Notes: generated by a model not told the origin, from the sequence alone. 64,000 nt of DNA from Lactococcus garvieae (GCF_016027715.1 NZ_CP065691.1:682001-746000), one strand, 5' to 3'; positions 38,309 through 50,601 are shown, numbered from the stretch's first letter. Translations and numbers: made by a program.

Positions 38309-38431
38309 GTGACAAATTATTTTTTTAAAGCTTCTCAATTATTGCAGTTATATAAAAAAACCTTGTCACGCAAGGTTTTTTATTTTGCAGTAAAAGCCAA
38401 GGTCTTGTCCAACATAAAAGGACGTAAATAA
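38309..38431 (+). CDS. Possible 40-residue peptide with strong ribosome site
   Basis: GTG at 38309 follows AGAGGAGGAGG by a few bases and opens 40 codons beginning MTNYFFKASQLLQLYKK, basic and partly hydrophobic. It runs through the terminator hairpin of the opposing M24 gene and ends inside that gene, so convergent overlap argues against a conserved protein. It may be a decayed gene start or chance. The rest of the 300-bp gap holds the ahpC promoter. Confidence 0.25.
   Translation: MTNYFFKASQLLQLYKKTLSRKVFYFAVKAKVLSNIKGRK
38354..38380 (-). terminator. Terminator after the M24-family gene
   Basis: Stem AAAAAACCTTG / CAAGGTTTTTT with a five-base loop, overlapping the stop codon region. Confidence 0.85.
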
Positions 38432-39753
38432 GCAGTGGCATTGCTGGTTGGGAGAATTTCTTCTGAAAGGGAAATCCCTAATTCATTCTGAAGATAACTT
38501 CTTCTCGCTTGTATTCTTTCCCAGATTTCAGGATATTCTTTTTGGATATCTTCTCTCAAGTTTTCATCAGCTAAGAAAATACCACTTTCACAACTCACAC
38601 CCCCATATCCGGGTACGGAAGGTATAATATCTATTTGAAAAAGCATCCCACTTTCAATCTTTTCTTTTGATTCTGGATAGATGGGAGAACTCATCCATTC
38701 TTCATCCGCTGTTAGATGACCTGGGTTAAGCGACCACCCATATTTTTCTTTAGGTAGAACTTCTTCTATTTTACTGTATACATCTTGACCAGTCATACCA
38801 ATTTTAATCGTTTCAAGCCACGTTTTAACAGCATTGAAATATGGCTTAGCCACTTCATTCAGATAATTTTTCTCATCTTCTGGTAGTTCGGAATCTTGGC
38901 TTACAGCATAGCCTCCCCGGCTTTGCAAACCACCTTTATAACCGGTAGTCAAAGAAAGTGTATCACCATTTTTTATCTTTTTGTTGCTCGGATAAATATT
39001 TGCTTTTTCAAAGCGTTCACCTGTTGCCATAATGGTGACTACATTGTGCGGTTGGCCTAGAGCGGATAGATTTGCAGCGACTTCCATTTCAGTCTTACCC
39101 ACTTCAATTTGATCCATAGCTTGGAGAATACAACGGCCAGCTAAAGCCGCACCAAATTCATAGTGGGCAAACTCGTTTGCATTATTTCTTGTGCGGACTC
39201 CTTTTTCTCCAATAAGAAGGGAAGTTGCATTTTCCATGTGGGCATTCGGACATAAGTTTTGTAAAGCATGAACTAAATAGTAAGGTAAGTCAAAGAGTTG
39301 GGTATTATATTCGACCGAACTTGTAAAATTTTTCCATCCTACAAGGCCGATTTTATTGGAACTCTTTAGAGCACACTTACTCAAAATGTCCTTTACTGTT
39401 TCTTTGACTTGCATAGGTTGGTTAGGTAAAGAAAAATGTGGCATATGTACTGCCTTAACGGAAAGCCTTGCTTTATCTGCTTTGTTGAGGTTCTCATTTC
39501 CTAAGACAAGATAAGCTTGTTCATTTTTGTGTAAGACTAATAAGGCTTCTTCAAAACGTGGCAAAAAACCAGTCAAATATTCGAAGTTGCTCCCGTGCTC
39601 TAAGTCTGCATAAATCACTAGACTGTCAAAGTCATTTTCACGCATCTTTTTAAGCAGTTTTTCTTTTCTCAGGCGCATCGTTTCATCCGTTAGAGTAACC
39701 GGTTTGAGCTTGTCTTCAATAGCGGGAGGTGTGAACTTTTTAAGTTGAATCAT
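38380..39753 (-). CDS. M24-family (pita-bread) protein lacking canonical metal ligands
   Basis: 457 residues: an N-terminal creatinase/aminopeptidase-P-like domain (about 25-180: DSLVIYADLEHGSNFEYLTGF) and a C-terminal pita-bread domain (about 190-430). In place of the metal-binding aspartates of M24 peptidases the protein has NGDTLSLTTGYKGG (T near 269) and QSRGGY (R279); LFQIDIIPS replaces the usual EPG glutamate segment. The histidine (NPGHLT) and the last glutamate (SCESGIF) remain. It is thus unlikely to be a standard dinuclear Xaa-Pro peptidase and may be inactive or act otherwise. Single gene with terminator. Confidence 0.7.
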   Translation of the reverse strand: MIQLKKFTPPAIEDKLKPVTLTDETMRLRKEKLLKKMRENDFDSLVIYADLEHGSNFEYLTGFLPRFEEALLVLHKNEQAYLVLGNENLNKADKARLSVKAVHMPHFSLPNQPMQVKETVKDILSKCALKSSNKIGLVGWKNFTSSVEYNTQLFDLPYYLVHALQNLCPNAHMENATSLLIGEKGVRTRNNANEFAHYEFGAALAGRCILQAMDQIEVGKTEMEVAANLSALGQPHNVVTIMATGERFEKANIYPSNKKIKNGDTLSLTTGYKGGLQSRGGYAVSQDSELPEDEKNYLNEVAKPYFNAVKTWLETIKIGMTGQDVYSKIEEVLPKEKYGWSLNPGHLTADEEWMSSPIYPESKEKIESGMLFQIDIIPSVPGYGGVSCESGIFLADENLREDIQKEYPEIWERIQARRSYLQNELGISLSEEILPTSNATAYLRPFMLDKTLAFTAK

Positions 39754-39814
39754 TCCTTATTCCTTTAGTTTTACAATAAGAACTGCCCACAAAGCAATTC
39801 TTTATTTATTGATA

Positions 39815-40096
39815 TTAATTTTTTAATTCCTGTAAAACAGATTTCAAATGAGTAAACTGAGAAGGCTCAGAGAGAGAAACAGTCATTTCCCAAGCACGTG
39901 TCCCTTCTTCAACTGCTAAAGACAGAAAAATACGTTGAAAATATGTTAGTTCTTCAGAATAAACTAGATAATCAATATCCTCTTGTGAGAGATAAATCTG
40001 ATCACGCTGAATGGCTTTATTTAAGTAACGAAGCCAGAGTTTTGCATTTCCTCTTGACTTTTTAGCTGCCGCTTCAAAATATTCTATCCAATTCAT
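39815..40096 (-). CDS. Uncharacterised small protein paired with a nucleotidyltransferase
   Basis: 93 residues, soluble, mostly helical (MNWIEYFEAAAKKSRGNAKL, then YLSQEDIDYLVYSEELTYFQ). It starts immediately after the stop of the nucleotidyltransferase-like gene with no gap, so the two are made together. No family is recognised. The pairing resembles two-gene nucleotidyltransferase cassettes but gives no function. Confidence 0.6.
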   Translation of the reverse strand: MNWIEYFEAAAKKSRGNAKLWLRYLNKAIQRDQIYLSQEDIDYLVYSEELTYFQRIFLSLAVEEGTRAWEMTVSLSEPSQFTHLKSVLQELKN

Positions 40097-40645
40097 TTAT
40101 AATAGCCTCAATAGTTCTGGATTTTCTCTTAGGTAATTTTTCAAAGCTTCTTCACCATAAGCTATGCTGTAAGCTTCTAAAACCACGGCTGGATCCGACG
40201 TTCCTTCCGAGTAACTTTCCAATAAACCTAAAAGAACATCTGGACTCTCTATTTTTAATTTTTTCATGATTTGAGCAATATCTGGAATATCTTTTGCTCT
40301 ACCAGCCTGAATCTTATCGATTAAAACAGACTGCAGCGATGAGAGGTAGACTTCAAGGTGACTGTCTGCAAAAATCAAGACTTTATCTTGATCTGAAAGT
40401 GACATGATGCGCCCAATCGAATGGCTCAACCAAGGCTCGTTCATTGTCCCGACATGGTACTCTTGACCAATCTCTGCAATAATCTCTTCCACCTTAGCTG
40501 TAGAATCATAAAAAGCATCAATGTCCTCAGTTGCTTTTAACCCGTGATATTCAAGTACGAAGCCCCCCACACATTGTAGACTTAAATGGATGTCATTTTC
40601 GGACAATTTTTCGTTCAAACGGGTAAACAACTTATCATAATTCAT
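40097..40645 (-). CDS. Nucleotidyltransferase-like protein (DUF6036 type)
   Basis: 182 residues. The N-terminal part has the minimal nucleotidyltransferase pattern: VGGFVLEYHGLKATEDIDAFYD, with GG and the DxD-type aspartates at about residues 27-46, like DUF6036 and AbiEii-type proteins. A helical C-terminal half follows. Substrate unknown; relatives include toxins that modify tRNA as well as harmless enzymes. It is the upstream member of a tight two-gene unit between the M24 gene and metC. Confidence 0.6.
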   Translation of the reverse strand: MNYDKLFTRLNEKLSENDIHLSLQCVGGFVLEYHGLKATEDIDAFYDSTAKVEEIIAEIGQEYHVGTMNEPWLSHSIGRIMSLSDQDKVLIFADSHLEVYLSSLQSVLIDKIQAGRAKDIPDIAQIMKKLKIESPDVLLGLLESYSEGTSDPAVVLEAYSIAYGEEALKNYLRENPELLRLL

Positions 40646-40733
40646 AAATTATATACTTTCTTTTGAAATCTCTCCCTTTGATTATAGCACATGGAAGCCT
40701 ATAAAAAAAGAGTTTTTATCCCCAGAAGGTAAG

Positions 40734-40754
40734 AAAAACACCTCAAGGGTGTTT

Positions 40755-40757
<3 letters not shown>
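40734..40757 (-). terminator. Terminator after metC
   Basis: Stem AAAAACACC / GGTGTTTTT with a short loop at the metC stop. Confidence 0.8.
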
Positions 40758-41912
<1,155 letters not shown>

Positions 41913-42029
41913 TCACCTCTTTTTTAAGTATTTATTTATTATAATCTAGAATAGATACTTTATACTTTGCTTAATCTTATAACGGACTTAAAAAAAACCA
42001 ATGGCAACTCTACTAAAACTTTCCATAAA

Positions 42030-42058
42030 TAAAAAACCCTTGTTTAAAAGGATTTTTT
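42030..42058 (-). terminator. Terminator after the RclA-like gene
   Basis: Minus-strand stem around ATCCTT / AAGGGTT with an A/T-rich loop, followed by six T; it overlaps the stop codon region of the gene at 42044. Confidence 0.6.
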
Positions 42059-43408
42059 AATCTCATTGGCTGCTGAAAACAAATCATTCAGCGCTTCACT
42101 CATGGTTGGATGTGTAAAAATCTGATCGCGCAGCATTGTATAGGGTAACTTAGCTTTTATAGCCAGCGACACAAGATTAATGACTTCATGTGAATCCTCA
42201 GCATAAATTGTTGCGCCCAGTATTTCATCCGTCTCGGGATCAACGAGGGCTTTAAGCAGCCCTTTACTTTGCCCAAGCACAGCAGATTTAGGTATTGCTG
42301 TAGCTTCTAAACGAAACAAACGATAGTTTGTACCTTGTGCTTGAGCTATTGTCTCCGTCAACCCAATATTAGATAGAGTGGGTGTGATAAAGACACTACT
42401 GGCAAGTTCTCCACGATTACTCAGTGTACGGGACTTATCTCCATAAAGCTGACTTTTAATAATACGGAAATCATCTAATGAGGTATAAGTAAACTGTGGT
42501 CCGCCATGTACATCCCCCAGCGCCCATATATTTTCTACTGTAGTTTGTAGTTTTTCATTCACTAAGATATGTCCAGCTTCTCCAACTTTTACTGACGTGT
42601 TTTCTAGCCCTAAACCAGATGTGTTGGGTTTACGACCAGTGGCGAGTAAGATTTTATCTCCTCGGATTTCTTCCGCATGACCGTCAAGCTTTATATTTAG
42701 GATACTCTCTTCTCCACGATCAAAAACGCCATTAATCTCATAACCGAGCTTAAAGACTGCGCCAGCTTCCTCAAGGTCTTTTTTCACACGAGCTGCTACG
42801 TCTCGGTCCTGCTGAGGTAAAAAGATACTATGCTTGTCTATAATCGTCACTTTTGAACCATAAGAGAGAAACATAGAGGCAAATTCGAGACCGATATAAC
42901 CAGATCCAACCACGATTAAATGTTCTGGACGTTCTGGTAGATCCATCAGACCTGTTGAGGTCACAAGATTTTTACTTTCTGACATTCCAAGTATTGAGGG
43001 AAGTATCGCTCGTGCACCAGTATTAATAAAGATACGTTCAGCTTGTAAGATTTGAATAGGTTTTCCTTCTTCAGAAATTTCAATTTCACGATCTGATAAA
43101 AATCTTGCTTTACCATCTATCACGGTTGCAGTTTCTTCATCCGCAACCATATGGTAATTTTTTTTATTTAACTTTGCGACCAGATTAATCTTTTGGAGTG
43201 CAGCATCGGTAAAGTCTTCTCCTTTTTGCCCATTTACAATCAGCGATTTTGAAGGAATACAGCCAATATTAATACAAGTTCCACCATACATCCGTGAAGA
43301 CTGCTCGACAATCGCAACAGACTCGCCCTTAGCAGCCAAGAACTTTGCTAATGTCTTACCGGCTTTCCCAAAACCGATGATAAGATTTTTATATTTTTTT
43401 CTTTCCAT
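42044..43408 (-). CDS. Flavin disulfide reductase, RclA/Har-like (hypothiocyanous acid reductase)
   Basis: 454 residues from ATG 43408, one base after the upstream stop; a start at 43435 inside that gene is less likely. Class I pyridine nucleotide-disulfide oxidoreductase: FAD motif LIIGFGKAGKTLAKFLA, active-site pair C45/C50 in GGTCINIGCIPSK, NAD motif VVGSGYIGLEFASMF and a dimerisation domain ending IFTHPTMSEALN. RclA/Har enzymes reduce hypothiocyanous or hypochlorous-derived oxidants. The TetR-controlled operon fits a host-oxidant response, but other substrates are possible. Confidence 0.8.
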   Translation of the reverse strand: MERKKYKNLIIGFGKAGKTLAKFLAAKGESVAIVEQSSRMYGGTCINIGCIPSKSLIVNGQKGEDFTDAALQKINLVAKLNKKNYHMVADEETATVIDGKARFLSDREIEISEEGKPIQILQAERIFINTGARAILPSILGMSESKNLVTSTGLMDLPERPEHLIVVGSGYIGLEFASMFLSYGSKVTIIDKHSIFLPQQDRDVAARVKKDLEEAGAVFKLGYEINGVFDRGEESILNIKLDGHAEEIRGDKILLATGRKPNTSGLGLENTSVKVGEAGHILVNEKLQTTVENIWALGDVHGGPQFTYTSLDDFRIIKSQLYGDKSRTLSNRGELASSVFITPTLSNIGLTETIAQAQGTNYRLFRLEATAIPKSAVLGQSKGLLKALVDPETDEILGATIYAEDSHEVINLVSLAIKAKLPYTMLRDQIFTHPTMSEALNDLFSAANEIKKSF

Positions 43409-43409
43409 A

Positions 43410-43769
43410 CTACAGCTTGCCTCGATAGTCAACAATGAGTAAATTATGGCTCAAATACTCACCATCTGTCTTCAAGGCAATGAGGTTGTAACTACCTTCG
43501 ACTTTTGCATGCAAATCTTGAGCACTCCAAAACATCTCACCCCATTTTTTGAAATAAACAGGTCCCAACTCTGAATCCAAGTGGGCATCAAAGGCTTCTG
43601 GAAGTTTTCCTTTATCAATAGCAAGGATACGGTAACGAGAAATACCACCGGCACACGCATCAACAGCTTCATTTTTTTCACTTAATTCATGATCAAAATC
43701 CAAAACAAAATCTACGTTTTCAAATTTTGCCAATTTTTCGTTTACTGCTTCGTCAAATATAATTTTCAT
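43410..43769 (-). CDS. HesB/YneR-like small protein
   Basis: 119 residues from ATG 43769, which has AGGAGG seven bases upstream; an earlier in-frame start overlaps tetR. It resembles the HesB-like/YneR (Fe-S biosynthesis-type) fold: MKIIFDEAVNEKLAKF, FVLDFDHELSEKNEAVDACAGG, later YRILAIDKG. Only one cysteine is visible, so it cannot bind clusters like IscA. It is the middle gene of the tetR operon, so an accessory role in redox stress is plausible. Confidence 0.65.
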   Translation of the reverse strand: MKIIFDEAVNEKLAKFENVDFVLDFDHELSEKNEAVDACAGGISRYRILAIDKGKLPEAFDAHLDSELGPVYFKKWGEMFWSAQDLHAKVEGSYNLIALKTDGEYLSHNLLIVDYRGKL

Positions 43770-43788
43770 GCTTGTTTCCTCCTGTGGT

Positions 43789-44286
43789 TTAAGCAAGTGC
43801 TTTAACTTCTTTTCCTAAATTATCCAAACTGTTTTTAAAGACCGACCAATCTTGTGTAAGTTTCAATAACAAGAGACTTCCTTGAATTGTCGAGATGATA
43901 TGTTGAGCTTGTATTCTAGCTTGTTCTTGGTTCCAGTTTGTAATTTCAATAATGCGAGCTTCAATCAAGTCTGTCCACGTTTCCATTAACTGACCTAATA
44001 ATTCACGAAAATCTTTATCTTCACTGGCACCTAGTTCTACAACAAGGTTCCCCACTGCACAACCATAGTGTCTTGTTTCATCTTGATGAACTTGAATTTC
44101 CCAGTCGTGCATATGAGAACGAATAACTTCTAAACATATTTCTTTTTTAGACAGAAAATAATGATAAAGTTGCCCTTTTCCTGTACCCGAGTCTTCTAAA
44201 ATATCTCGAATAGAGGTAGAGGCATAACCTCTTTGACAAAAGAGCTTTTTACTGCTCTCAATAATTTTATCTTTTGCTTCTGACAC
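43789..44286 (-). CDS. TetR-family regulator of the redox operon
   Basis: 165 residues. The N-terminal helix-turn-helix (KIIESSKKLFCQRGYASTSIRDILEDSGTGKGQLYHYF, in separate parts) is typical of TetR/AcrR; the ligand domain has cysteines at about residues 17 and 76 that could sense electrophiles as in NemR-like members. It is the first gene of an operon with the HesB-like and RclA-like genes. A TACC-N4-GGTA palindrome 27 bp upstream is a likely autoregulatory site. Ligand inferred only. Confidence 0.82.
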   Translation of the reverse strand: MSEAKDKIIESSKKLFCQRGYASTSIRDILEDSGTGKGQLYHYFLSKKEICLEVIRSHMHDWEIQVHQDETRHYGCAVGNLVVELGASEDKDFRELLGQLMETWTDLIEARIIEITNWNQEQARIQAQHIISTIQGSLLLLKLTQDWSVFKNSLDNLGKEVKALA

Positions 44287-44312
44287 CTTACACGCTCCAA
44301 TCTGACTTTACC

Positions 44313-44324
44313 TACCGCTTGGTA
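44313..44324. promoter_or_regulatory. Palindrome upstream of tetR, candidate operator
   Basis: TACCGCTTGGTA is an inverted repeat (TACC-N4-GGTA) in the promoter region, a size and place common for TetR-type operators. It is short, so chance cannot be excluded. Confidence 0.45.
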
Positions 44325-44372
44325 CAATACTAATATAACAAAGAAGGAAGCCTTTACCAAATAATTGAACTA

Positions 44373-44400
44373 AAAAAAACAAGAAAGTAATTTCTTGTTT
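44373..44400 (-). terminator. Terminator after uppP
   Basis: Stem AAACAAGAAA / TTTCTTGTTT with a four-base loop and a T tract on the minus strand. Confidence 0.85.
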
Positions 44401-44410
44401 CTAAATATTT

Positions 44411-45250
44411 CTAGATAACTCCAAAAAGGATAAAGGCAATAACGATGATGCCAAGGGCAATACGATACCAGCCAAAAATTTGGAAATCTCGACGTTTAAT
44501 ATAACTCATCAAGAATTTAATAACAAAGATTGAAACCACATAAGCAACTACCATCCCGACGATAAGTGCGATAACTTCTGAAAGGCTAAAGTTAAGTCCA
44601 AACTTCAAGAGTTTGAAAGCTGAAGCCCCAAGCATTGTCGGCACAGCCAGAAAGAACGTAAATTCGGCAGCAACGACACGAGATACCCCAATCAGCAAGG
44701 CTCCAACAATGGTTGCGCCTGAGCGTGAAGTTCCTGGAATCATTGACAAGACCTGGAATAAACCAATAATTAATGCTGTTTGGTAAGTAATTTCCTTCAT
44801 GCTGTTAATTTTGGGCTGGCGTGTTTTATTCCAACGTTCAATCACGATAAAGGCGATACCATAAACAATAAGCATAATCGCAATTGTAAATGGTGTGCCG
44901 AAATTTTCTTCTAAAAAGTCATTAAGGAAGAGCCCAAAAACGGCTGAGGGGAGAAAAGCTACAACAACTTTTACCCACATATTGAAGACTGATCTCTTGA
45001 TACGAACGCCTTTGTTCTCAACCTTAACAAATGGATTCATCTGTGACCAGAATTCCACAATAACGGCAATAATTGCTCCAAGTTGAATAACAACAAAAAA
45101 CATATCTTTAAAGGCTTGAGTCATGTCTGTATGCAGAAATGCATCAACCAATAGCATGTGCCCTGTACTCGATACAGGCAACCACTCCGTAATTCCCTCG
45201 ACAATACCAAGGAAAATAACCTTCAAAAGTTCAATAAAATTTAAATCCAT
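44411..45250 (-). CDS. uppP: Undecaprenyl-diphosphatase UppP (BacA)
   Basis: 279 residues with about seven membrane helices. Family motifs: GIVEGITEWLPVSSTGHMLL near residue 17 (catalytic glutamates and serine) and PGTSRSGATIVGALL near residue 170. It dephosphorylates undecaprenyl diphosphate for cell-wall synthesis and confers bacitracin tolerance. AAGAAAA precedes the ATG weakly. Single gene with its own terminator. Confidence 0.96.
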   Translation of the reverse strand: MDLNFIELLKVIFLGIVEGITEWLPVSSTGHMLLVDAFLHTDMTQAFKDMFFVVIQLGAIIAVIVEFWSQMNPFVKVENKGVRIKRSVFNMWVKVVVAFLPSAVFGLFLNDFLEENFGTPFTIAIMLIVYGIAFIVIERWNKTRQPKINSMKEITYQTALIIGLFQVLSMIPGTSRSGATIVGALLIGVSRVVAAEFTFFLAVPTMLGASAFKLLKFGLNFSLSEVIALIVGMVVAYVVSIFVIKFLMSYIKRRDFQIFGWYRIALGIIVIAFILFGVI

Positions 45251-45263
45251 TTTTTCTTATATC

Positions 45264-45901
45264 CTATTCATTTATAAGGTAGAAACTGCCCTCTGTGACT
45301 TTAACTGTCAAAGCTTTGTCTTGATTCACCCTTTGATAAGGTACTTTTTCTTTGACATGGTTCACTTAAGCATTTTCTGCCTCTACTTTTAAGCCTGGAA
45401 ATTGACTATTTATTAACTTCAACTGTCCATCTCTTAGGTTAATTTGAAAGTTTTCAGCTTTAAAGTCACGTAAGTTTTTTGACCAGATGTACCCTCAATA
45501 ATCATTTTATTCAAATTCATACCGTTAGGGACAGTTACAATTATTTTTTCCTGAACTATTTTACCAAAATTAATGCCTAAATTGAAGTCAAGGGCTCTTA
45601 GTGTTAGTGACCTACTTTCAATATCAAGAATAAATGTAGCATTAGGAGCATCTTTTTCTTCACAACTTACTGATACTTCTGCTTTCATTATACCCGGTTA
45701 ATCAAGTATTGTCCAACTTTATCCAGCAACTTTGATACTTCCTGAATGGAAGGGGCTTTAATCAGTCCCCGTTTATTTGATCAGTCCAGTAACCTTCTCC
45801 AATTTCTATTGTAGGTTCTATATGAGATACTTCCTGAGGCAAGTATTTGTCTCTTTCTTCTGCTCTACTTCCTATAGTTCTAGTTTAATATCGTCCAACA
45901 T
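45264..45901 (-). pseudogene. Decayed gene with DUF4097-type C-terminus
   Basis: Several frames together give a coherent protein broken by stops and frameshifts. From ATG 45901 the frame reads MLDDIKLEL then stops; other frames give ERDKYLPQEVSHIEPTIEIG and IQEVSKLLDKVGQYLINRV. The longest intact piece (45434-45688) encodes beta-repeat sequence (SRSLTLRALDFNLGINFG; VPNGMNLNKMIIEG), and a +1 shift near 45455 continues as ENFQINLRDGQLKLINSQF before TAA at 45366-45368 and TAG at 45264. The pattern is that of DUF4097/LiaX-like surface proteins. The remaining 190 bp up to 46092 shows no intact gene. Confidence 0.6.
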
Positions 45902-46092
45902 AATTTACATTAAAATTTACTAAATCGTCAATATTTGGTTATGTTAATTGAGAGATGTGTCTACATCCAATTCAACCTCTTATTGAAGTGCATAGATAAT
46001 CGCTGTATTCGTTACATACTGATAAATGCCGTCTGATAGAAAACTTTATCTCGTCTATTCACTTGTTTTTAGTACTTTTGTGCTCGTTATTA

Positions 46093-48264
<2,172 letters not shown>

Positions 48265-48542
48265 TCAGGGTTTGAGCAACTAAATTAACTGTTTTTAGAT
48301 TTTTTCTTATTATTGGATATTTTACCATTTAGATTCTCAAAAAACTTAAAATATCAAATAAATGATAAAAAATAACTGGTAATATTATAACAAAAAAAAA
48401 GCATTACTTTACTTTTTTAAAATATTTGTGTAGAGTTGTTCCCCCATAATCCTAATTCATAATACTGGTTATCCAAAAAGACCAAGGCAAAGTAAAACCA
48501 AAGTAACCTATTGGTATCTTCTCGTATGTCTGCAAACAAAAT

Positions 48543-48566
48543 AAAAAAGCTCACTTGAGCTTTTTT
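48543..48566 (-). terminator. Terminator after copB
   Basis: Stem AAAAAAGCTC / GAGCTTTTTT with a four-base loop, overlapping the end of copB. Confidence 0.85.
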
Positions 48567-50601
48567 ATTTTTCTTGAGGTTTTTCATATTTTAGCCCCAG
48601 AGCATTGATAGAAACGATGACTGTGGAGATGCTCATTAATACTGCGGCTGCTAAAGGATCTATGGAAATACCAAATGTTGGATAAAGAATACCAGCAGCG
48701 ACAGGAATGGCTATAATATTGTAACCAGCTCCAAACCATAAGTTCTGTTTCATCTTCCGATTTGAACGTGTAGCAATTTCAATTAACGCCAAGACATCGC
48801 TCGGGTGTGAATTGACTAAGACCACATCTGCTGTATTAATAGCAACTGAAGTACCTCCACCAATAGCAATACCTAAATCACTTGTTGCTAAAGCTGGCGA
48901 GTCGTTAACACCATCCCCAATAAAGAGTACTCCGCCTTTTTCCTGATAGCTTTTGACGAGACTAGCTTTATCTTCAGGTTTCAGCTCTGCTTGATATTCC
49001 GTGATACCCAAATTTTTAGCAACTTTGGCAGCCGTTGATTTATTATCCCCCGTTAACATAACAGGTATAATATCGCGCTTTTTCAGGTCTTCAATGAAGA
49101 ACTTCGCATCTTCTTTCGGAGAGTCGCCCAGAGCGACAAAACCAAGAAGCTTGCGGTCAGAGAGTAAGAAGGACACCGTCAGACCTTGATCAAAGACTTC
49201 TTCAACCTTTTCTTCATCAACAGCAATATCATTTTCACGCAAATATGCATAGGATACAATGCTATAATTTTGGCCTTTAACGGTTCCTTTTAAACCCACA
49301 CCCGGAATATTTTCAATATTTTCGGCTTCAAGTTGTAAATCCTCAGCTGCATTCACAATAGAAAGGGCAATCGGATGGGTAGAACCGCTCTCCAAAGCTG
49401 CCATTATGTGTAAAATATCGATACTTTCATCACCATCAAGTTTTACTACTTGGCGGACGCTAAACTTACCGTCAGTTAAAGTCCCCGTTTTATCCATTAG
49501 AGCATACTTTATTTTTCCAATCGCTTCAAGGGATGTACGATTTTGAATCAATAAACCATTTTTGGCTGAAAGATTTGTCAAACGCGCAACAACAAGAGGG
49601 ACAGCTAAACCAAGAGCATGAGGACAGGCTATAACGAAGACGGATACAGCAGTCATCAGCGCAAAGCTAAGTGTCGAGGTCATTAACCAGATAATGAAAG
49701 AGCCAACACCCACAATTAATGCCGCCCAAAAAAGCCAACCTGCCACTCTATCTGCTAGATTTTCACTCGCTGATTTTTGTTTTTGTGCTTTTTCAACCAG
49801 CTGCGCAATTTGTGAAAGTAGAGAATCCTTTCCTAAAGAAGTGACCTTCATTTCAAAAGGGAGATTTTGGTTCAGAGAACCACCATAAACTGTGTCACCT
49901 GAATCTTTAGAGACCAAACGTGATTCACCTGTAATCATTGACTCATCTATTGACAAGTGTTCGAGTTCTGATGTCACGAGACCATCTGCAGGTATGCGTT
50001 CATTTTCCTTAACGAGAAGTATATCATCTACTTTAAGCTCTGATATGGCGACATCTTCTCCAGTTTTTAGATGAGCTTTTTTGGGAACGAGTGATGCCAA
50101 ATCCTTAAGGGCATCACCTGCGCGACTGACTGCCCTCATCTCAATAATATGACCCGCCAACATAATTACAATCAAGGTTGACAACTCAAACCAGAAGTCC
50201 ATCGCCTCTCCCCCTGTCCATGTCAAGACAGTGGCATAAACTGAGTAAGCATATGCAACAACAATCCCCATCGTAATGAGCATCATCATCGCAGGTTTTC
50301 TTGATTGAAATTCACCTTTTGCTCCACTAAAGAATGGCGTTCCTCCATAAAAGAAGATAATGGAACCAAGAATTAATCTTAAAATTGAATCACCTTGAAA
50401 ACTAATGAGTTGGAACCCTGCAATGCTTGAAATAGCAAGCAAAGGAATCATTAAAACGATACTTACCTTCAGTTTCTTTCCCATGTTGCCCATGTGCATC
50501 ATATGTCCACCGTGATTCATCATATCATGGCCTTCATGATGCTCCATCTCTGACATATCATGCATGTTATGATTCATGTGTTCTGAATGTTCTTTTTCCA
50601 T
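48565..50601 (-). CDS. copB: Copper-exporting P1B-type ATPase CopB
   Basis: 678 residues. The N-terminus is a His/Met-rich metal tail (first 45 residues, many HxxM and MNH repeats) in place of CxxC domains. Transmembrane CPH motif (IACPHALGLAVPL), phosphorylation motif DKTGTLTDG and hinge GDGVNDSPAL are present. CPH with a His-rich tail is diagnostic of the CopB subgroup, which exports copper and possibly silver. An 18-bp cop-box palindrome lies upstream. No CopZ or CopY gene is adjacent, so the repressor must be encoded elsewhere. Confidence 0.94.
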   Translation of the reverse strand: MEKEHSEHMNHNMHDMSEMEHHEGHDMMNHGGHMMHMGNMGKKLKVSIVLMIPLLAISSIAGFQLISFQGDSILRLILGSIIFFYGGTPFFSGAKGEFQSRKPAMMMLITMGIVVAYAYSVYATVLTWTGGEAMDFWFELSTLIVIMLAGHIIEMRAVSRAGDALKDLASLVPKKAHLKTGEDVAISELKVDDILLVKENERIPADGLVTSELEHLSIDESMITGESRLVSKDSGDTVYGGSLNQNLPFEMKVTSLGKDSLLSQIAQLVEKAQKQKSASENLADRVAGWLFWAALIVGVGSFIIWLMTSTLSFALMTAVSVFVIACPHALGLAVPLVVARLTNLSAKNGLLIQNRTSLEAIGKIKYALMDKTGTLTDGKFSVRQVVKLDGDESIDILHIMAALESGSTHPIALSIVNAAEDLQLEAENIENIPGVGLKGTVKGQNYSIVSYAYLRENDIAVDEEKVEEVFDQGLTVSFLLSDRKLLGFVALGDSPKEDAKFFIEDLKKRDIIPVMLTGDNKSTAAKVAKNLGITEYQAELKPEDKASLVKSYQEKGGVLFIGDGVNDSPALATSDLGIAIGGGTSVAINTADVVLVNSHPSDVLALIEIATRSNRKMKQNLWFGAGYNIIAIPVAAGILYPTFGISIDPLAAAVLMSISTVIVSINALGLKYEKPQEK

